Shown: positions 18,595-27,909, numbered from the stretch's first letter. The stretch is DNA of 64,000 bases from VRUE01 sp963714155 (GCA_963714155.1 OY970236.1:2572600-2636599); one strand, 5' to 3'. Numbers and translations: made by a program. Notes: generated from the sequence alone by a model not told the origin.

Positions 18595-20028
18595 GTGAGC
18601 GAGGACTCGAAGATCCCCAAGGGACGCGTGCGGCGCTCGGCCAAGCTGGGCTCGATCGTAGGCGTTCAGGGGGCCCGTTACGCGGGCACCAAGGCGACCA
18701 ACGTCGGCCGCTCGGAGGAGTCGAGCAAGGAGCGCCTTGAGCAGCGCCACCTCGAGACGGCGATGAAGATGGTCGGGGCGCTGGGCCAGATGAAGGGCGC
18801 GGCGATGAAGCTCGGGCAGTTCGCCTCCTTCATCGACACCGAGTTCATTCCCGACGAGTACCGCGAGATCTACCAGGAGCAGTTGGCCAAGCTGCGCACC
18901 GACGCCCCGGCGATGCCCTGGGAGAAGGTCGAGAAGGTGCTGGAGGAGGAGTACGACGGCGAACCGCTCTCCGAGTTCTTCACCGAGTTCGAGCAGGAGG
19001 CCTTCGCCGCCGCCTCGATCGGCCAGGTCCACCGCGCCGAGCTGCTCGACGGCAGGCAGGTGGCGGTGAAGATCCAGTACCCCGGCATCGCCGAGGCGCT
19101 CGACGCCGACCTGCGCAACGCCGGCACCGTCGTCCGCCTGGCCCGCGCCCTCGCCCCCGGCCTCGACGCCAAGGCGATCGCCAAAGAGCTGCGCGAACGG
19201 GTGATGGAGGAGCTCGACTACGAGTACGAGGCGCAGAACCAGCGCACCTTCTCCCGCGCCTACCGCGACCACCCCTTCATTTACGTGCCGGAAGTGATCA
19301 CGCGGCTCTCGCGCCGCCGCGTGTTGGTCACCGAGCTGGTCGAGGGGCTCGGCTTCGAGCAGGTCAAGGCGCTGCCGCACGAGGAGCGCAGCCGCTTCGG
19401 CGAGATCGTCTTCCGCGGCAGCTTCGGCTCGATCTACCACCTGCAGCACTTCAACGCCGACCCCCACCCCGGCAACTACATCCTGCTCGCCGACGGCCGC
19501 GTCGCCTTCCTCGACTTCGGCATGACCAAGAAGCTCGACCACGAGCAGATCGTGCTCGAGCAACGCGCCTTCGACGCCGCCTCGCGCGAGGACCCCGAGG
19601 CGTTCCGCCAGGCCCTGCACGACCTCGGCTTCATCAAGAACCCCTCCAAGCTCGACGCCGAGCGGCTGCTCGAGCACATGCGCGCCGTCGGCGGCTGGTA
19701 CATCGAAGACCGCGAGATCGAGATCAGCGCCAAACGGGTGATGAAGATCATCGAGTCGACCAACGACCCGCGCTCGGAGTACTACGACCTGATGCGGCGC
19801 GAGGCGATGCCGGCCGACGAGCTGATGGGGCGGCGGATGGAAATCGGCGTCGTCGCCGTGCTCGGCCAGCTGGGGGCGAAGCGCAACTGGCACCAGATCA
19901 TGCGCGAGTGGATCTACGCCGACCCGCCGGCCACCCCGCTCGGCGAGGAGGAGTGGGAGTACTTCGAGGGAAGAGGCGTGATGCAGATGCCGATAATCGA
20001 GCGGTCGCTAGAAGGAGAGCAGCAATGA
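18595..20028 (+). CDS. ABC1/UbiB/AarF family protein kinase-like protein
   Basis: Atypical kinase-fold protein of 477 residues, family members of which support quinone or lipid metabolism. Motifs in order: MKMVGALGQMKGAAMKLGQF (the KxGQ signature), AFAAASIGQVHRAELLDGRQ (the Ala-rich loop replacing the glycine-rich loop), VAVKIQYPGI with the lysine, EELDYEYEAQNQ, FNADPHPGNYILL and VAFLDFGMTK with the metal-binding Asp. No transmembrane helix is obvious. GTG 18595 was chosen because it opens just before the conserved region. The ATGA overlap with the next gene suggests an operon. Confidence 0.88.
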   Translation: MSEDSKIPKGRVRRSAKLGSIVGVQGARYAGTKATNVGRSEESSKERLEQRHLETAMKMVGALGQMKGAAMKLGQFASFIDTEFIPDEYREIYQEQLAKLRTDAPAMPWEKVEKVLEEEYDGEPLSEFFTEFEQEAFAAASIGQVHRAELLDGRQVAVKIQYPGIAEALDADLRNAGTVVRLARALAPGLDAKAIAKELRERVMEELDYEYEAQNQRTFSRAYRDHPFIYVPEVITRLSRRRVLVTELVEGLGFEQVKALPHEERSRFGEIVFRGSFGSIYHLQHFNADPHPGNYILLADGRVAFLDFGMTKKLDHEQIVLEQRAFDAASREDPEAFRQALHDLGFIKNPSKLDAERLLEHMRAVGGWYIEDREIEISAKRVMKIIESTNDPRSEYYDLMRREAMPADELMGRRMEIGVVAVLGQLGAKRNWHQIMREWIYADPPATPLGEEEWEYFEGRGVMQMPIIERSLEGEQQ

Positions 20029-20882
20029 GCAAGATTCGGCGCGGTTGGGACCTGACCAAGAAGAGCTGGGGCGTGCTGCGCGAGAACCCGGCGCTGCTGC
20101 GCTTTCCCCTCTACGGCGGCGCCGCCACGATCGTCTGCGCGCTCGTCGTCGTCGGCCCCGGCGTCTACCTGATTGAGGACGACCAGACGATCTTCGGCGG
20201 CGCTCTGGCGGTAATCGGCTTCTACCTGCTGGCCCTGATCGGCACCTACTTCAGCGTCGGTCTCGCCGCCGCCGCGGACATGGTCTTCCGCGGCGAGCAG
20301 GCGAGCGTCAGCAACGGGTTGGCGGTTGCGCGCACGCGCCTCTCGGCGATCGCAGGTTGGGCCGCGGTCTCGACCACGATCGGCCTCGCCCTCAGCGCCC
20401 TGGAGAATCAGGGCGTCCTCGGCCAGATCGCCGGTCGCCTGCTCGCGATCGGCTGGTCGCTGATCACCTTCCTCGCCGTGCCGGTGATCGCGATCGAGGG
20501 AACCGGGCCGCTGGAGACGCTGAAGCGCTCCGCCAGCCTCTTCAAATCGCGCTGGGGCGCCCAGGTGACCGGCAACATCGCGATCGGTGGCGCCGTCTTC
20601 CTCGTCGGCGTGCTGCCCTCGGCGCTGCTGATCTTCGCCGGCTTCCTGATCTGGGCCTCGGCCAGCTTCGCCGGCGCCCTGCTCCTGGTCCTCGGCGTAA
20701 TCGGCCTGGCGATCTCGATGCTCGTCTCCAGCGCCCTCAGCAACATCTTCGGCGTCGCCCTCTACCGCTACGCCCTCGATGGCCAGGCGGTCGGCGGCTT
20801 CACCGCCGAGGAGCTCAACTCCGCGGTCAAGAACAAGGGTGGCCGCAACGCGCCGCCGACGGCGACGCCCGGCACCATCTGA
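20025..20882 (+). CDS. Six-helix membrane protein (DUF6159-like)
   Basis: The product has 285 residues and about six hydrophobic segments arranged in three pairs. The N-terminus RRGWDLTKKSWGVLRENPAL is a cytoplasmic amphipathic stretch typical of this uncharacterised family. ETLKRSASLFKSRWG, between helices 4 and 5, is also characteristic. The start ATG 20025 overlaps the ubiB-like stop (ATGA) and has GAAGGAGAG upstream. Its position between a UbiB-like kinase and an ABC exporter suggests a membrane-lipid or transport accessory, but that is inference. Confidence 0.7.
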   Translation: MSKIRRGWDLTKKSWGVLRENPALLRFPLYGGAATIVCALVVVGPGVYLIEDDQTIFGGALAVIGFYLLALIGTYFSVGLAAAADMVFRGEQASVSNGLAVARTRLSAIAGWAAVSTTIGLALSALENQGVLGQIAGRLLAIGWSLITFLAVPVIAIEGTGPLETLKRSASLFKSRWGAQVTGNIAIGGAVFLVGVLPSALLIFAGFLIWASASFAGALLLVLGVIGLAISMLVSSALSNIFGVALYRYALDGQAVGGFTAEELNSAVKNKGGRNAPPTATPGTI

Positions 20883-20885
20883 TCA

Positions 20886-21782
20886 GTGCCTGAGCTGGAG
20901 GTCCGCAACCTCAGCAAGCGCTACGGCAAGACCGTCGCCGTCGACGATCTCTCCTTCTCGGTCGACGCCGGCCAGGTGACCGGATTCCTCGGCCCCAACG
21001 GGGCCGGCAAGACGACGACGATGAGGGCCCTGCTGGGGCTGGTCAAACCGAGCACAGGGGAAGCCCTGGTCGAAGGCCGGGCCCCGGCCGAGATGACAGA
21101 CCCGCTGCGAACGATCGGCGCCGCGCTCGAGGCGACCGCCTTTCACCCGGGGCGCAGCGGCCGCAACCACCTGCGGGTCCTGGCCGCCTCGGCCGGCATC
21201 GCCAGGCCCCGCATCGAGGAGGTGCTCGCGATGGTCGAGCTGACCGGCTCGGCCGACCGGCGGGTCAAGGGCTACTCGCTGGGCATGCGCCAGCGGCTGG
21301 CGCTGGCCGCCGCCCTGCTGGGCGAGCCGCGCATCTTGATCCTCGACGAGCCGGCCAACGGGCTCGACCCACAGGGAATGCGCTGGCTTCGCGACCTGCT
21401 GCGCGAGCAGGCCGCCGCCGGCTGCACCGTGCTCGTCTCCAGCCACCTGCTCGCCGAGGTCGCCCAGACCGCCGATGAGCTGGTCGTGATCCGCGACGGC
21501 AAGCTCGTCGCCAAGGCCTCGCTCGATGAGTTCACCACCGGCCCGGCCAGCCAGATGCGGGTGCGCTGCTCGGACCCCGAGGCGCTCGCCGCTGCGCTGA
21601 CAAAGCAGGGGGCGAGCATTGAGCGCGATGGCGAGGGAGTCCTGCTGGTGGGCAAAGTCGACGGTACGAAGATCGGCGACCTGGCGGCGGCCGGGAGGAT
21701 CGCGATCTATGAACTGGCTCCGCTGCGCTCCAGCCTCGAGGAGCGCTTCCTCGCGCTGACCGGCGAGGAGACGGTCCAGTGA
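20886..21782 (+). CDS. ABC transporter ATP-binding protein
   Basis: Nucleotide-binding subunit of 298 residues. Walker A is GFLGPNGAGKTTTMRALLGL, the signature is VKGYSLGMRQRLALAAALLG, Walker B is ILILDEPANGLDP, and the switch His is in VLVSSHLLAEVAQ. The C-terminal 80 residues match DrrA-type exporters. The start is GTG 20886, three bases after the preceding stop. It pairs with the permease that begins inside its own stop (GTGA). Confidence 0.93.
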   Translation: MPELEVRNLSKRYGKTVAVDDLSFSVDAGQVTGFLGPNGAGKTTTMRALLGLVKPSTGEALVEGRAPAEMTDPLRTIGAALEATAFHPGRSGRNHLRVLAASAGIARPRIEEVLAMVELTGSADRRVKGYSLGMRQRLALAAALLGEPRILILDEPANGLDPQGMRWLRDLLREQAAAGCTVLVSSHLLAEVAQTADELVVIRDGKLVAKASLDEFTTGPASQMRVRCSDPEALAAALTKQGASIERDGEGVLLVGKVDGTKIGDLAAAGRIAIYELAPLRSSLEERFLALTGEETVQ

Positions 21783-22507
21783 GATTGGTGCGAGCCGAGG
21801 CGCTGAAGCTGAGCACGATCCGCACCACCTGGCTGATGCTGGGCGTGGGGCTGCTCGTCGAGGGGCTCTTCGCCGGCCTCTACGTCGGTCTCGCCTCACT
21901 GACGGAGATCGGCCCGATCGTCGAAGTCGAGACCGGGACCGGGCTGCTGATGCTGATGGTGCTCGTGCTCGGCGTACTGACGATCACCACGGAGTTCCGC
22001 CACGGCACCGCCGGCACCACCTTCCTCGCAGCGCCGCGACGCTACCCGGTGATGCTGGCGAAGCTGGCTGCAGTGCTCGCCGCGGGAGTACTCGCCGGTC
22101 TTGCCTTCGTCGTCGTCAACGCCGGGCTGGCACTGCCCTTGTTCTCATCGCGGGAAGGGAGCCTGCCGCCGGCCGACGAGATCGCCTCGGTCTACGCCGG
22201 CGTCGTCGCTTCCTTCGCCCTGCTCTGCGCCTTCGGCCTCGGAGTCGGCGCGATCGTCCGCAACCAGGTCGGCGCGATCATCGCGGCGCTGGCCTTCTTC
22301 TTCGTCCTCTCACCGCTGCCGGAACTGCTCCCCGGCAACATTGGCGACTACTTCCCGGCGCAGGCGATCGGCTCGCTGCACGGGTTGCCGGAGGCGACCG
22401 AAGAAGGGCTCGGCCAGGTCGCCGGCGGCTTCGTGCTCGCCGCCTGGTCGGCCGCGCTCTTCCTGATCGGCACGGCCCTGATCGGCCGCCGCGACCTCAA
22501 CGAATAG
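21779..22507 (+). CDS. ABC-2 type transporter permease
   Basis: The product has 242 residues and six predicted transmembrane segments, starting RLVRAEALKLSTIRTTWLML, a hallmark opening of ABC-2 permeases. TTEFRHGTAGTTFLAAPRR is the conserved cytoplasmic loop. Its GTG start overlaps the ATPase TGA, giving translational coupling, and the two proteins should form one exporter. The substrate cannot be read from sequence. The last 11 bases overlap the end of the convergent phosphodiesterase gene. Confidence 0.88.
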   Translation: MRLVRAEALKLSTIRTTWLMLGVGLLVEGLFAGLYVGLASLTEIGPIVEVETGTGLLMLMVLVLGVLTITTEFRHGTAGTTFLAAPRRYPVMLAKLAAVLAAGVLAGLAFVVVNAGLALPLFSSREGSLPPADEIASVYAGVVASFALLCAFGLGVGAIVRNQVGAIIAALAFFFVLSPLPELLPGNIGDYFPAQAIGSLHGLPEATEEGLGQVAGGFVLAAWSAALFLIGTALIGRRDLNE

Positions 22508-23234
22508 CGGCGAAGAGGCGGGGGTCGTTGGAGACGAGGCCGTTGACGCCGGCGTCAACCAGGCGCTTCATGCGGGTCGCGTCGTCAACGGTCCAAGCGA
22601 TCAGCTCGACGCCGGCGAGCTTGGTGATGCGGGCGAGGCGGCGGCTGACCAGCGGGTGGTAGACCCACATCGACTCGACCCCGAGCTTGGGCAGCTTCTC
22701 CGCGGCGAGGCCCGGCAGGCGCTGGCGCATCGCCATCAGCGCCATCAGCATCGGCCCCTTGGCCCAGCGCTTTGAGGTCCAGTCCTTGGTCACCTTGGGA
22801 TAGGTCCAGCCGCGGCGCAGGTTCGGTTCGAGCTCGAGGATGCGACCGAGCGAGTAGAGCTCCATGGTTGAGACCATCGTCCGGCCGATCAGGTCGCGCT
22901 CGCGGAGCGCCGCGACGATCTCCTCCTCGCGGCCCGGCAGCTTGATGTCGATGTCGATCTCGACCTGGTCGAGGGGCGGCTCGAGGAAGGCGTCGAGCGC
23001 CTCGGTCAATTGCAGCGGCGTGCGTCGTTCGGCGTCGTGCCAATCGTGGGCGACGACCAGCGGCGCCCGCTGCTCCAGCGGCAGGTGGGAGTCGCGCAGC
23101 CAGAGCACGTCGAGCTCGATCGTGTCGACCCCGGCCTCGGCGGCGGCGTAGAAGCTCTCGACCGTGTTGCCCGGAGCAATCAGGTCGGCGCCCTTGTGGC
23201 CGACCAGCCGCAGACCGCGCTCGTTCGCATTCAC
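22497..23234 (-). CDS. Glycerophosphodiester phosphodiesterase family protein
   Basis: Predicted GDPD barrel of 245 residues that would hydrolyse glycerophosphodiesters. GLRLVGHKGADLIAPGNTVE contains the conserved His, but the next residue is Lys where the family has Arg. DTIELDVLWLRD provides the metal Glu and Asp. LVVAHDWHD holds the second His. LDQVEIDIDIKLPG provides the acidic pair, and LIAWTVDDATRMKRLVDAGV with GLVSNDPRLF ends the barrel. I chose GTG 23234 (GGAAGG upstream); the frame is open further upstream into the hairpin element, so ATG 23282 is an alternative. The Arg to Lys change may alter activity. Confidence 0.85.
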   Translation of the reverse strand: MNANERGLRLVGHKGADLIAPGNTVESFYAAAEAGVDTIELDVLWLRDSHLPLEQRAPLVVAHDWHDAERRTPLQLTEALDAFLEPPLDQVEIDIDIKLPGREEEIVAALRERDLIGRTMVSTMELYSLGRILELEPNLRRGWTYPKVTKDWTSKRWAKGPMLMALMAMRQRLPGLAAEKLPKLGVESMWVYHPLVSRRLARITKLAGVELIAWTVDDATRMKRLVDAGVNGLVSNDPRLFAAIR

Positions 23235-23250
23235 TTCTTGAAGCCTTCCA

Positions 23251-23427
23251 TTTTCAGCGGAGCGGTCGGCAAGGTCAGACATGGATGGCTGGGTGGTCAG
23301 GACCAAGCGATGCGGTCGCGACACGATCCCCGCGTAGCAGCGCTACGCGGGGCGTCGGGGAGCGGCCGCAGCGCGCCGGTCATGGCCGGCCAGGCGCCAT
23401 GGCTGGCCGCAGCCGCCCGCGTCAAAA
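23251..23427 (-). repeat. Long hairpin element (family E) at the prs 3-prime end
   Basis: Imperfect outer arms (about 23251-23304 and 23378-23427) include the prs stop codon. The inner hairpin at 23328-23352 has 11 perfect base pairs around an AGC loop (core GCAGCGC on the plus strand). The same core in a differently sequenced stem occurs at 54343-54361 and 58939-58953. Confidence 0.6.
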
Positions 23428-24459
23428 GAGCTGGTTCTCGCCGGCGAAGATCTCGGAGACCGAGTCGTCGGTGAAGATGCGGCGGATCGAGTCGGCGAAG
23501 GTGCCGGCGGTCGAGAGCACTTTGATGTTGTCGGGAGCGCCGGGGCGCAGCGGGATCGTGTCGGAGACGACGATCTTCTCGATGCCCGAGTTCTCGTAGG
23601 CGAGCCGCTCGTAGGCAGGGCCGGAGAAGACGCCGTGGGTGGCGCAGGAGATCACCCGCGCCGCTCCCTCGTCGAGCACGGTCTGGGCGGCGGCGCAGAG
23701 CGTGCCGGCGGTGTCGATCATGTCGTCGACCAGGACCGCGGTCTTGCCCTTGACGTCACCAACCACGTAGCCAATCTCGGCCACCTGCTGGGCCGGGCGC
23801 TCCTTCTCCATCACCGCCCAGTGGGTGCCGATGCGACGGGCGAAGTTGCGCGCGGTCTTCACCCGTCCAGCATCCGGCGAAACGATCACCAGCTCCCCGG
23901 CGGGGTGCTGGTCGGCGAACCACTGGGTCAGCATCGGCATCGCCGTCATGTGGTCGACCGGGACGTGGAAGAAGCCCTGGACCTGACCGGCGTGGAGGTC
24001 CATCGTCAGCACCCGGTCGACGCCGACGCCCTCTAGGCACTTGGCGACGATGCGGGCCGAGATCGGCTCGCGCGGCGCCGACTTCTTGTCCTGGCGGGCG
24101 TAGCCGTACCAGGGCATGACGGCGATGATGCGGTGGGCGGAGGCGCCCTGCGCCGCGTCGATCATCGTCAGCAGCTCGATCAGCGAGTCATTCGGCGTCA
24201 TCTCGGACTGCTCGTTGGCGCAGGTCGACTGCACGATGAAGACGTCGGCACCGCGGATCGACTCCTCGTAGCGGCAATAGACCTCGCCGTTGGCGAAGGT
24301 CTTCAGGGTGACCTGGCCGAGGTCGACGTCGAGCTTGCCGGCGACCTTGGCGGCCAGCTCCATCGAGCTGCGCCCGCCGAAGACCATCATCCGCTTCGAG
24401 TAGTCGTGGGTGATGGCGCTTGACGGCACCGACTCGGGTCGCTCCTCGATCGTGCTCAC
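23422..24459 (-). CDS. prs: Ribose-phosphate pyrophosphokinase
   Basis: Makes PRPP from ribose 5-phosphate and ATP for nucleotide, His and Trp synthesis; cytosolic. The product has 345 residues with an N-terminal extension of about 20. MMVFGGRSSMELAAKVAGKL opens the domain. FANGEVYCRYEESIRG and FIVQSTC follow. The flexible loop is MPWYGYARQDKKSAPREPIS, the metal/ATP segment is VLTMDLHAGQVQGFF, and the PRPP loop is VLVDDMIDTAGTL. It overlaps the glmU stop by 4 bases, the usual glmU-prs pair. Confidence 0.96.
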   Translation of the reverse strand: MSTIEERPESVPSSAITHDYSKRMMVFGGRSSMELAAKVAGKLDVDLGQVTLKTFANGEVYCRYEESIRGADVFIVQSTCANEQSEMTPNDSLIELLTMIDAAQGASAHRIIAVMPWYGYARQDKKSAPREPISARIVAKCLEGVGVDRVLTMDLHAGQVQGFFHVPVDHMTAMPMLTQWFADQHPAGELVIVSPDAGRVKTARNFARRIGTHWAVMEKERPAQQVAEIGYVVGDVKGKTAVLVDDMIDTAGTLCAAAQTVLDEGAARVISCATHGVFSGPAYERLAYENSGIEKIVVSDTIPLRPGAPDNIKVLSTAGTFADSIRRIFTDDSVSEIFAGENQLF

Positions 24460-25850
24460 GGGGTCTGCTCCTCCTGCATCTTGGCGGCCTTGCGGGCGGC
24501 GTAGCCCTCGATATTGCGTTGCTCGTTCTCGCTGACGGCGAGCGCCCCCTCGGGCACGTCGCTCTTGATCACTGCTCCGGCGCCAGTGTAAGCACCGTCG
24601 CCGACTTCTACCGGTGCGATCAGCATCGTGTCAACGCCGATCCGCACCTTCTCGCCGATCGTAGTCCGGTTCTTGCGGAAACCGTCGTAGTTGGCGGTGA
24701 TCGTGCCGGCGCCGAGGTTGCTGCCGGCACCTACGTCGGCGTCGCCGACGTAGGCCAGGTGCGGCACCTTGGCGCCCTCGCCGATGCGCGAGTTCTTGAT
24801 CTCGACGAAGGTGCCGGCCTTGGCACCCGGGCCCAACTCAGCTCCCGGCCTCAGGTAGGCGAACGGACCGACATTGGCGTTGTCGGCGACGATGCAATCG
24901 ACCAGGTAGGAGTGCGGCACCGAGACGTTGGCGCCAAGCTCGGCGTCGATCAGGGTGGTGAGCGGACCGACCGTGGTGCCGGCTCCTACCTTTGTCGCAC
25001 CACGCAGGCTTACGCCGGGCTCGATTCGCGCGTCGGGCTCGATCTCAACCTCGGCGTCGACCCAGGTTGAGCCGGGGTCGACGACGGTGACCCCAGACAG
25101 CATGTGGGCCTCGAGAAGGCGCTGGCGGGCGACGACCTCGACCGCGGCGAGATCGGCACGGTTGTTGACACCCATCGTCACCCCGAGATCCTCGGAGAGG
25201 TGGGCAGCAACCTTTTGGCCGGCGTCGCGTAGGGCCGGAATGACATCGGGCAAGTAGTACTCGCCCTGGGCGTTGTCGTTGGAGAGCCGCTCGAGCGCCT
25301 CGACGAGTGGGCTCGCCTGGAAGACGTAGGTGCCGGCATTGATCTCACGGATCGCCAACTGCTCGGCGCTGGCGTCACCCTCGGCCTTGGCCTCAACCAC
25401 CCGCTCGACCTCGCCCTCATGAGTGCGAACCACGCGGCCGTAGGAACCCGGCTCGTCGAGCTCGATCGTCAGCATCGTCGCCGCAGCCCCTTCCCTCTCG
25501 TGAGCGTCGAGGAGGCCGGCGATGTTCTCAGCGGTGATCAGCGGGTGGTCGCCGGAGAGCACGAGGACCGTCTCCGCATCTTCGATCAGCGGCCGCGCAG
25601 CCCGTACCGCTCCGCCGGTGCCATCTGCCTCCGGCTGAACGACGGTCTCTACGTCATCCGGCAGGCCGGCAGAGAGATCCAGACTCGGCGAGACGACCGC
25701 GGCAACCTTGCCTGCCCCTGCCTCCCGTGCGGCCACGATCGGCCACGCGACCATCTCCCGCCCACAGACGGGATGCAGCACCTTCGGCAGCCCGGAACGC
25801 ATCCGCGTCCCTTGGCCGGCCGCCATAACCAGCACGAGTGGCGAACTCAC
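24456..25850 (-). CDS. glmU: Bifunctional UDP-GlcNAc pyrophosphorylase / glucosamine-1-phosphate acetyltransferase
   Basis: Two-step synthesis of UDP-GlcNAc for peptidoglycan. The N-terminal uridyltransferase has LVLVMAAGQGTRMRSGLPKV and LSGDHPLITAENI. From about residue 255 a left-handed beta-helix of hexapeptide repeats forms the acetyltransferase, with GAGSNLGAGTITANYDGF and the catalytic-His region around it. The length of 464 residues is typical. GTG 25850 was chosen at the start of the conserved strand. It is followed by prs with overlapping codons. The 5-prime UTR is occupied by the hairpin at 25871-25972. Confidence 0.96.
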   Translation of the reverse strand: MSSPLVLVMAAGQGTRMRSGLPKVLHPVCGREMVAWPIVAAREAGAGKVAAVVSPSLDLSAGLPDDVETVVQPEADGTGGAVRAARPLIEDAETVLVLSGDHPLITAENIAGLLDAHEREGAAATMLTIELDEPGSYGRVVRTHEGEVERVVEAKAEGDASAEQLAIREINAGTYVFQASPLVEALERLSNDNAQGEYYLPDVIPALRDAGQKVAAHLSEDLGVTMGVNNRADLAAVEVVARQRLLEAHMLSGVTVVDPGSTWVDAEVEIEPDARIEPGVSLRGATKVGAGTTVGPLTTLIDAELGANVSVPHSYLVDCIVADNANVGPFAYLRPGAELGPGAKAGTFVEIKNSRIGEGAKVPHLAYVGDADVGAGSNLGAGTITANYDGFRKNRTTIGEKVRIGVDTMLIAPVEVGDGAYTGAGAVIKSDVPEGALAVSENEQRNIEGYAARKAAKMQEEQTP

Positions 25851-25870
25851 CCCAAGATCGTAGTCGCGAA

Positions 25871-25972
25871 GGGCCCCATATGCCCCTCCCGCAGAGGCTC
25901 TGCAACCACTGGCCGAATCTGCCCCGACGATCTGCTGCGCAACGGTCTCTGCGGGAGGGGCATATGGGGCCC
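25871..25972 (-). repeat. 26-bp perfect inverted repeat around a 50-base loop (family A/B)
   Basis: Arms 25871-25896 and 25947-25972 are perfectly complementary. On the minus strand the loop contains CCGTTGCGCAGC, then TCGT and TTCGGC. The same order, arm size and 50-base loop occur at 48861-48966. The element begins 8 bases after the stop of the HdeD-family gene and ends about 20 bases before glmU. A weaker similarity of the arms continues into the stop codon. Confidence 0.75.
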
Positions 25973-25980
25973 CACCCGGC

Positions 25981-26553
25981 TCACGCTCTGCGGGCCAGAT
26001 CCTTGCCCACCAGAGCCACCGAAGTAAGCGTCCAGCCAGCGAAGATCAGGTCAATCCCGACCAGAAGACCGATCGCCCAGTCCGCGCTGCTCGGGAACTT
26101 GGCGAGAACGAGGATGCCGATCAGCAGACCGGCGACACCACTGAGCCCGACCAGCCCGGCCCCTTCCTGACCGCGGCCGGCGAAGGCCACCGCAATCCGG
26201 GTCAGCCCCATGAAGAGGAAGTAGATGCCGAGCACCAGGGTCAGGGTGAGGGTGCCGTTGTGCGGTTCGACGATCAGCCAGAGGCCGACAATCACCGTCA
26301 GCAGGGCCCAGATCAAACGCAGGATCACGCTGCCGATCGAGTGCGCCATGAAGGCGCCGGCGACTAGGAACGCGCCGGCGATGACGAGGATCCAGCCGAT
26401 GAAGATCGCCGTCCCGACCGAGGCAACCGCCGGCACGAGGATCGCGATGCAGCCGATCACAATCGCAAGCACCCCGACCGTCATCAGCGCCTTCCAGCTG
26501 CGCTGCAGTCCCGCGCGGATCTCTGGATCCATGGCTGGGGTTCCCATCTCCAT
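25981..26553 (-). CDS. HdeD-family six-helix membrane protein
   Basis: The product has about 190 residues and six hydrophobic segments. LQRSWKALMTVGVLAIVIGC and WILVIAGAFLVAGAFMAHSI match the HdeD/DUF308 duplicated three-helix pattern. GIYFLFMGLTRIAVAFAGR and WAIGLLVGIDLIFAGWTL follow. Escherichia coli HdeD is linked to acid resistance; a role here is inference. The frame is open upstream across the tRNA gene, so the start must be below 26621. ATG 26553, 26547 or 26532 are all possible. Confidence 0.8.
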   Translation of the reverse strand: MEMGTPAMDPEIRAGLQRSWKALMTVGVLAIVIGCIAILVPAVASVGTAIFIGWILVIAGAFLVAGAFMAHSIGSVILRLIWALLTVIVGLWLIVEPHNGTLTLTLVLGIYFLFMGLTRIAVAFAGRGQEGAGLVGLSGVAGLLIGILVLAKFPSSADWAIGLLVGIDLIFAGWTLTSVALVGKDLARRA

Positions 26554-26620
26554 GTTGCGGACCCTAGGCCGCCATCCGGACGCAATCATCCACTGTCGGC
26601 CGCTAGGCTCGGAAACCCAC

Positions 26621-26693
26621 TCCGGGGTGGTGTAATCGGCCAGCACGCTTGGTTTTGGTCCAAGAAGAGAGGGTTCGAGTCCTTCCCCCGGAA
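26621..26693 (+). tRNA. tRNA-Gln (anticodon TTG)
   Basis: A 73-base cloverleaf: acceptor TCCGGGG/CCCCGGA, anticodon stem CTTGG/CCAAG with loop TTTTGGT giving anticodon TTG, and a T-arm with TTCGAGT. The discriminator is A and no CCA is encoded. The 3-prime end lies 8 bases from the convergent regulator gene. Confidence 0.96.
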
Positions 26694-26700
26694 CTGCGCG

Positions 26701-27909
26701 CTACTCCTCGCTGCCGCGCGGCACCTTGCCCGCTTCCGCGCCCGGCTCCATCGCCGGGCCACGGGGCGAGGCGATGCCGAGAACGCGCATCGTTTTGAGC
26801 CCGAGGCCGAGCTTCTCGCGCCCCTCGGTGGCAGAGACGTCGTGGCCGCAGAGCTCTTTGACCCGCTCCAGGCGGTAGCGGATCGTGTGGCGGTGGGTGA
26901 AGAGCTGTTTGGCGGTGGCGGCGACGTTGCCGTCGTTGTCGAGGTAGGCCTCGACCGTGGTAACCAACTCGGTCTCGTACTGCTCGTCGTAGGCGGCCAG
27001 CGGCGCGATCGTCTCGGCGTAGAAGCGCTCCAGCTCCCGCGGGTCCTCGCTCATCGCCGGCAGCAGTAGGCGGTAGGAGCCGGTGTCCTCGAAGGCGAGC
27101 ACGGGGCGCCCCTCGGCTTCGCCGACGTTGACCGCTAGTCGCGCCTCGTTGCCGGCGCGGTAGAGGTCGACCGGGTCGGCGGCGTGGCGGCTGCGGCCGA
27201 TAGTCAGGTTGAAGCCGGAGAGGCTGTCTTCCAGCTCCCGCGCCAGGCCGGCGGCGGCGCGCTCGATACGGGCGTCATCCTCGGCCGGCACGATCACGGC
27301 GATCTCGGCCGCCTCTTCGCCGTCCGAGCTGGCCAGCGAGCCCGGAGCAAGCGAGCGCAGGGCGCGCTGGGTCAGCGTCAGCACGCGCGCCCGCCACTCG
27401 CCGGTCTGGGCGGCACGGGGCGCGGCGTGCAGGATCAGCACCCCCGCACCCGACTCGAGCTTGGCGCCAAGCTCGGCGGCGCGGGCCAGGATGTCGCCGC
27501 GATCGGTCACCTCGCGGGCCAGCAGCGCGGCGACGAAGGCTCCCGCCACCTCCTCGCTCTCCCACTCCGGAGAGCGCGAGCGCTCCAGCTCCAGCGCCAG
27601 CAGCGTCGTCACCATGCGGGCGATCATCGGATCGGGCGGCGCCGAGCCGCGATAGCGCAGCTCGCCGACGGCGGAATCCGCCACCCGCAGCTCCACCCGC
27701 GTCACCTCCTCACCACCAGCAAGCAGCTTCCGCTCCTGATCGGGTGAGGCGCCGGCAACGGCCAGCACGGCGCTGGAGCGGTCGATCAGGGCGACGCTGG
27801 CGTCGAGGACTTTCGCCGCCGCACGGGCAACCGCGGGCAAACCGGCGCCCGATTCGACCGCCTCGGCGAGCGCATCGAGAGTCCCTTCCTCTTTAGAAAT
27901 AGCCGTCAT
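26701..27909 (-). CDS. PucR/CdaR-type transcriptional regulator
   Basis: The product has 402 residues. The first 110 residues form a GAF-like sensor segment (VLDASVALIDRSSAVLAVAG). The middle is a GGDEF-like domain typical of CdaR proteins (GVLILHAAPRAAQTG and LTIGRSRHAADPVDLYRAG). The C-terminal helix-turn-helix reads VEAYLDNDGNVAATAKQLF then THRHTIRYRLERVKELCG, the PucR/CdaR signature. The ligand and targets are unknown. Its upstream region (27910-27978) is AT-richer than the surroundings and may hold its promoter. The stop is 8 bases from the tRNA-Gln 3-prime end. Confidence 0.85.
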   Translation of the reverse strand: MTAISKEEGTLDALAEAVESGAGLPAVARAAAKVLDASVALIDRSSAVLAVAGASPDQERKLLAGGEEVTRVELRVADSAVGELRYRGSAPPDPMIARMVTTLLALELERSRSPEWESEEVAGAFVAALLAREVTDRGDILARAAELGAKLESGAGVLILHAAPRAAQTGEWRARVLTLTQRALRSLAPGSLASSDGEEAAEIAVIVPAEDDARIERAAAGLARELEDSLSGFNLTIGRSRHAADPVDLYRAGNEARLAVNVGEAEGRPVLAFEDTGSYRLLLPAMSEDPRELERFYAETIAPLAAYDEQYETELVTTVEAYLDNDGNVAATAKQLFTHRHTIRYRLERVKELCGHDVSATEGREKLGLGLKTMRVLGIASPRGPAMEPGAEAGKVPRGSEE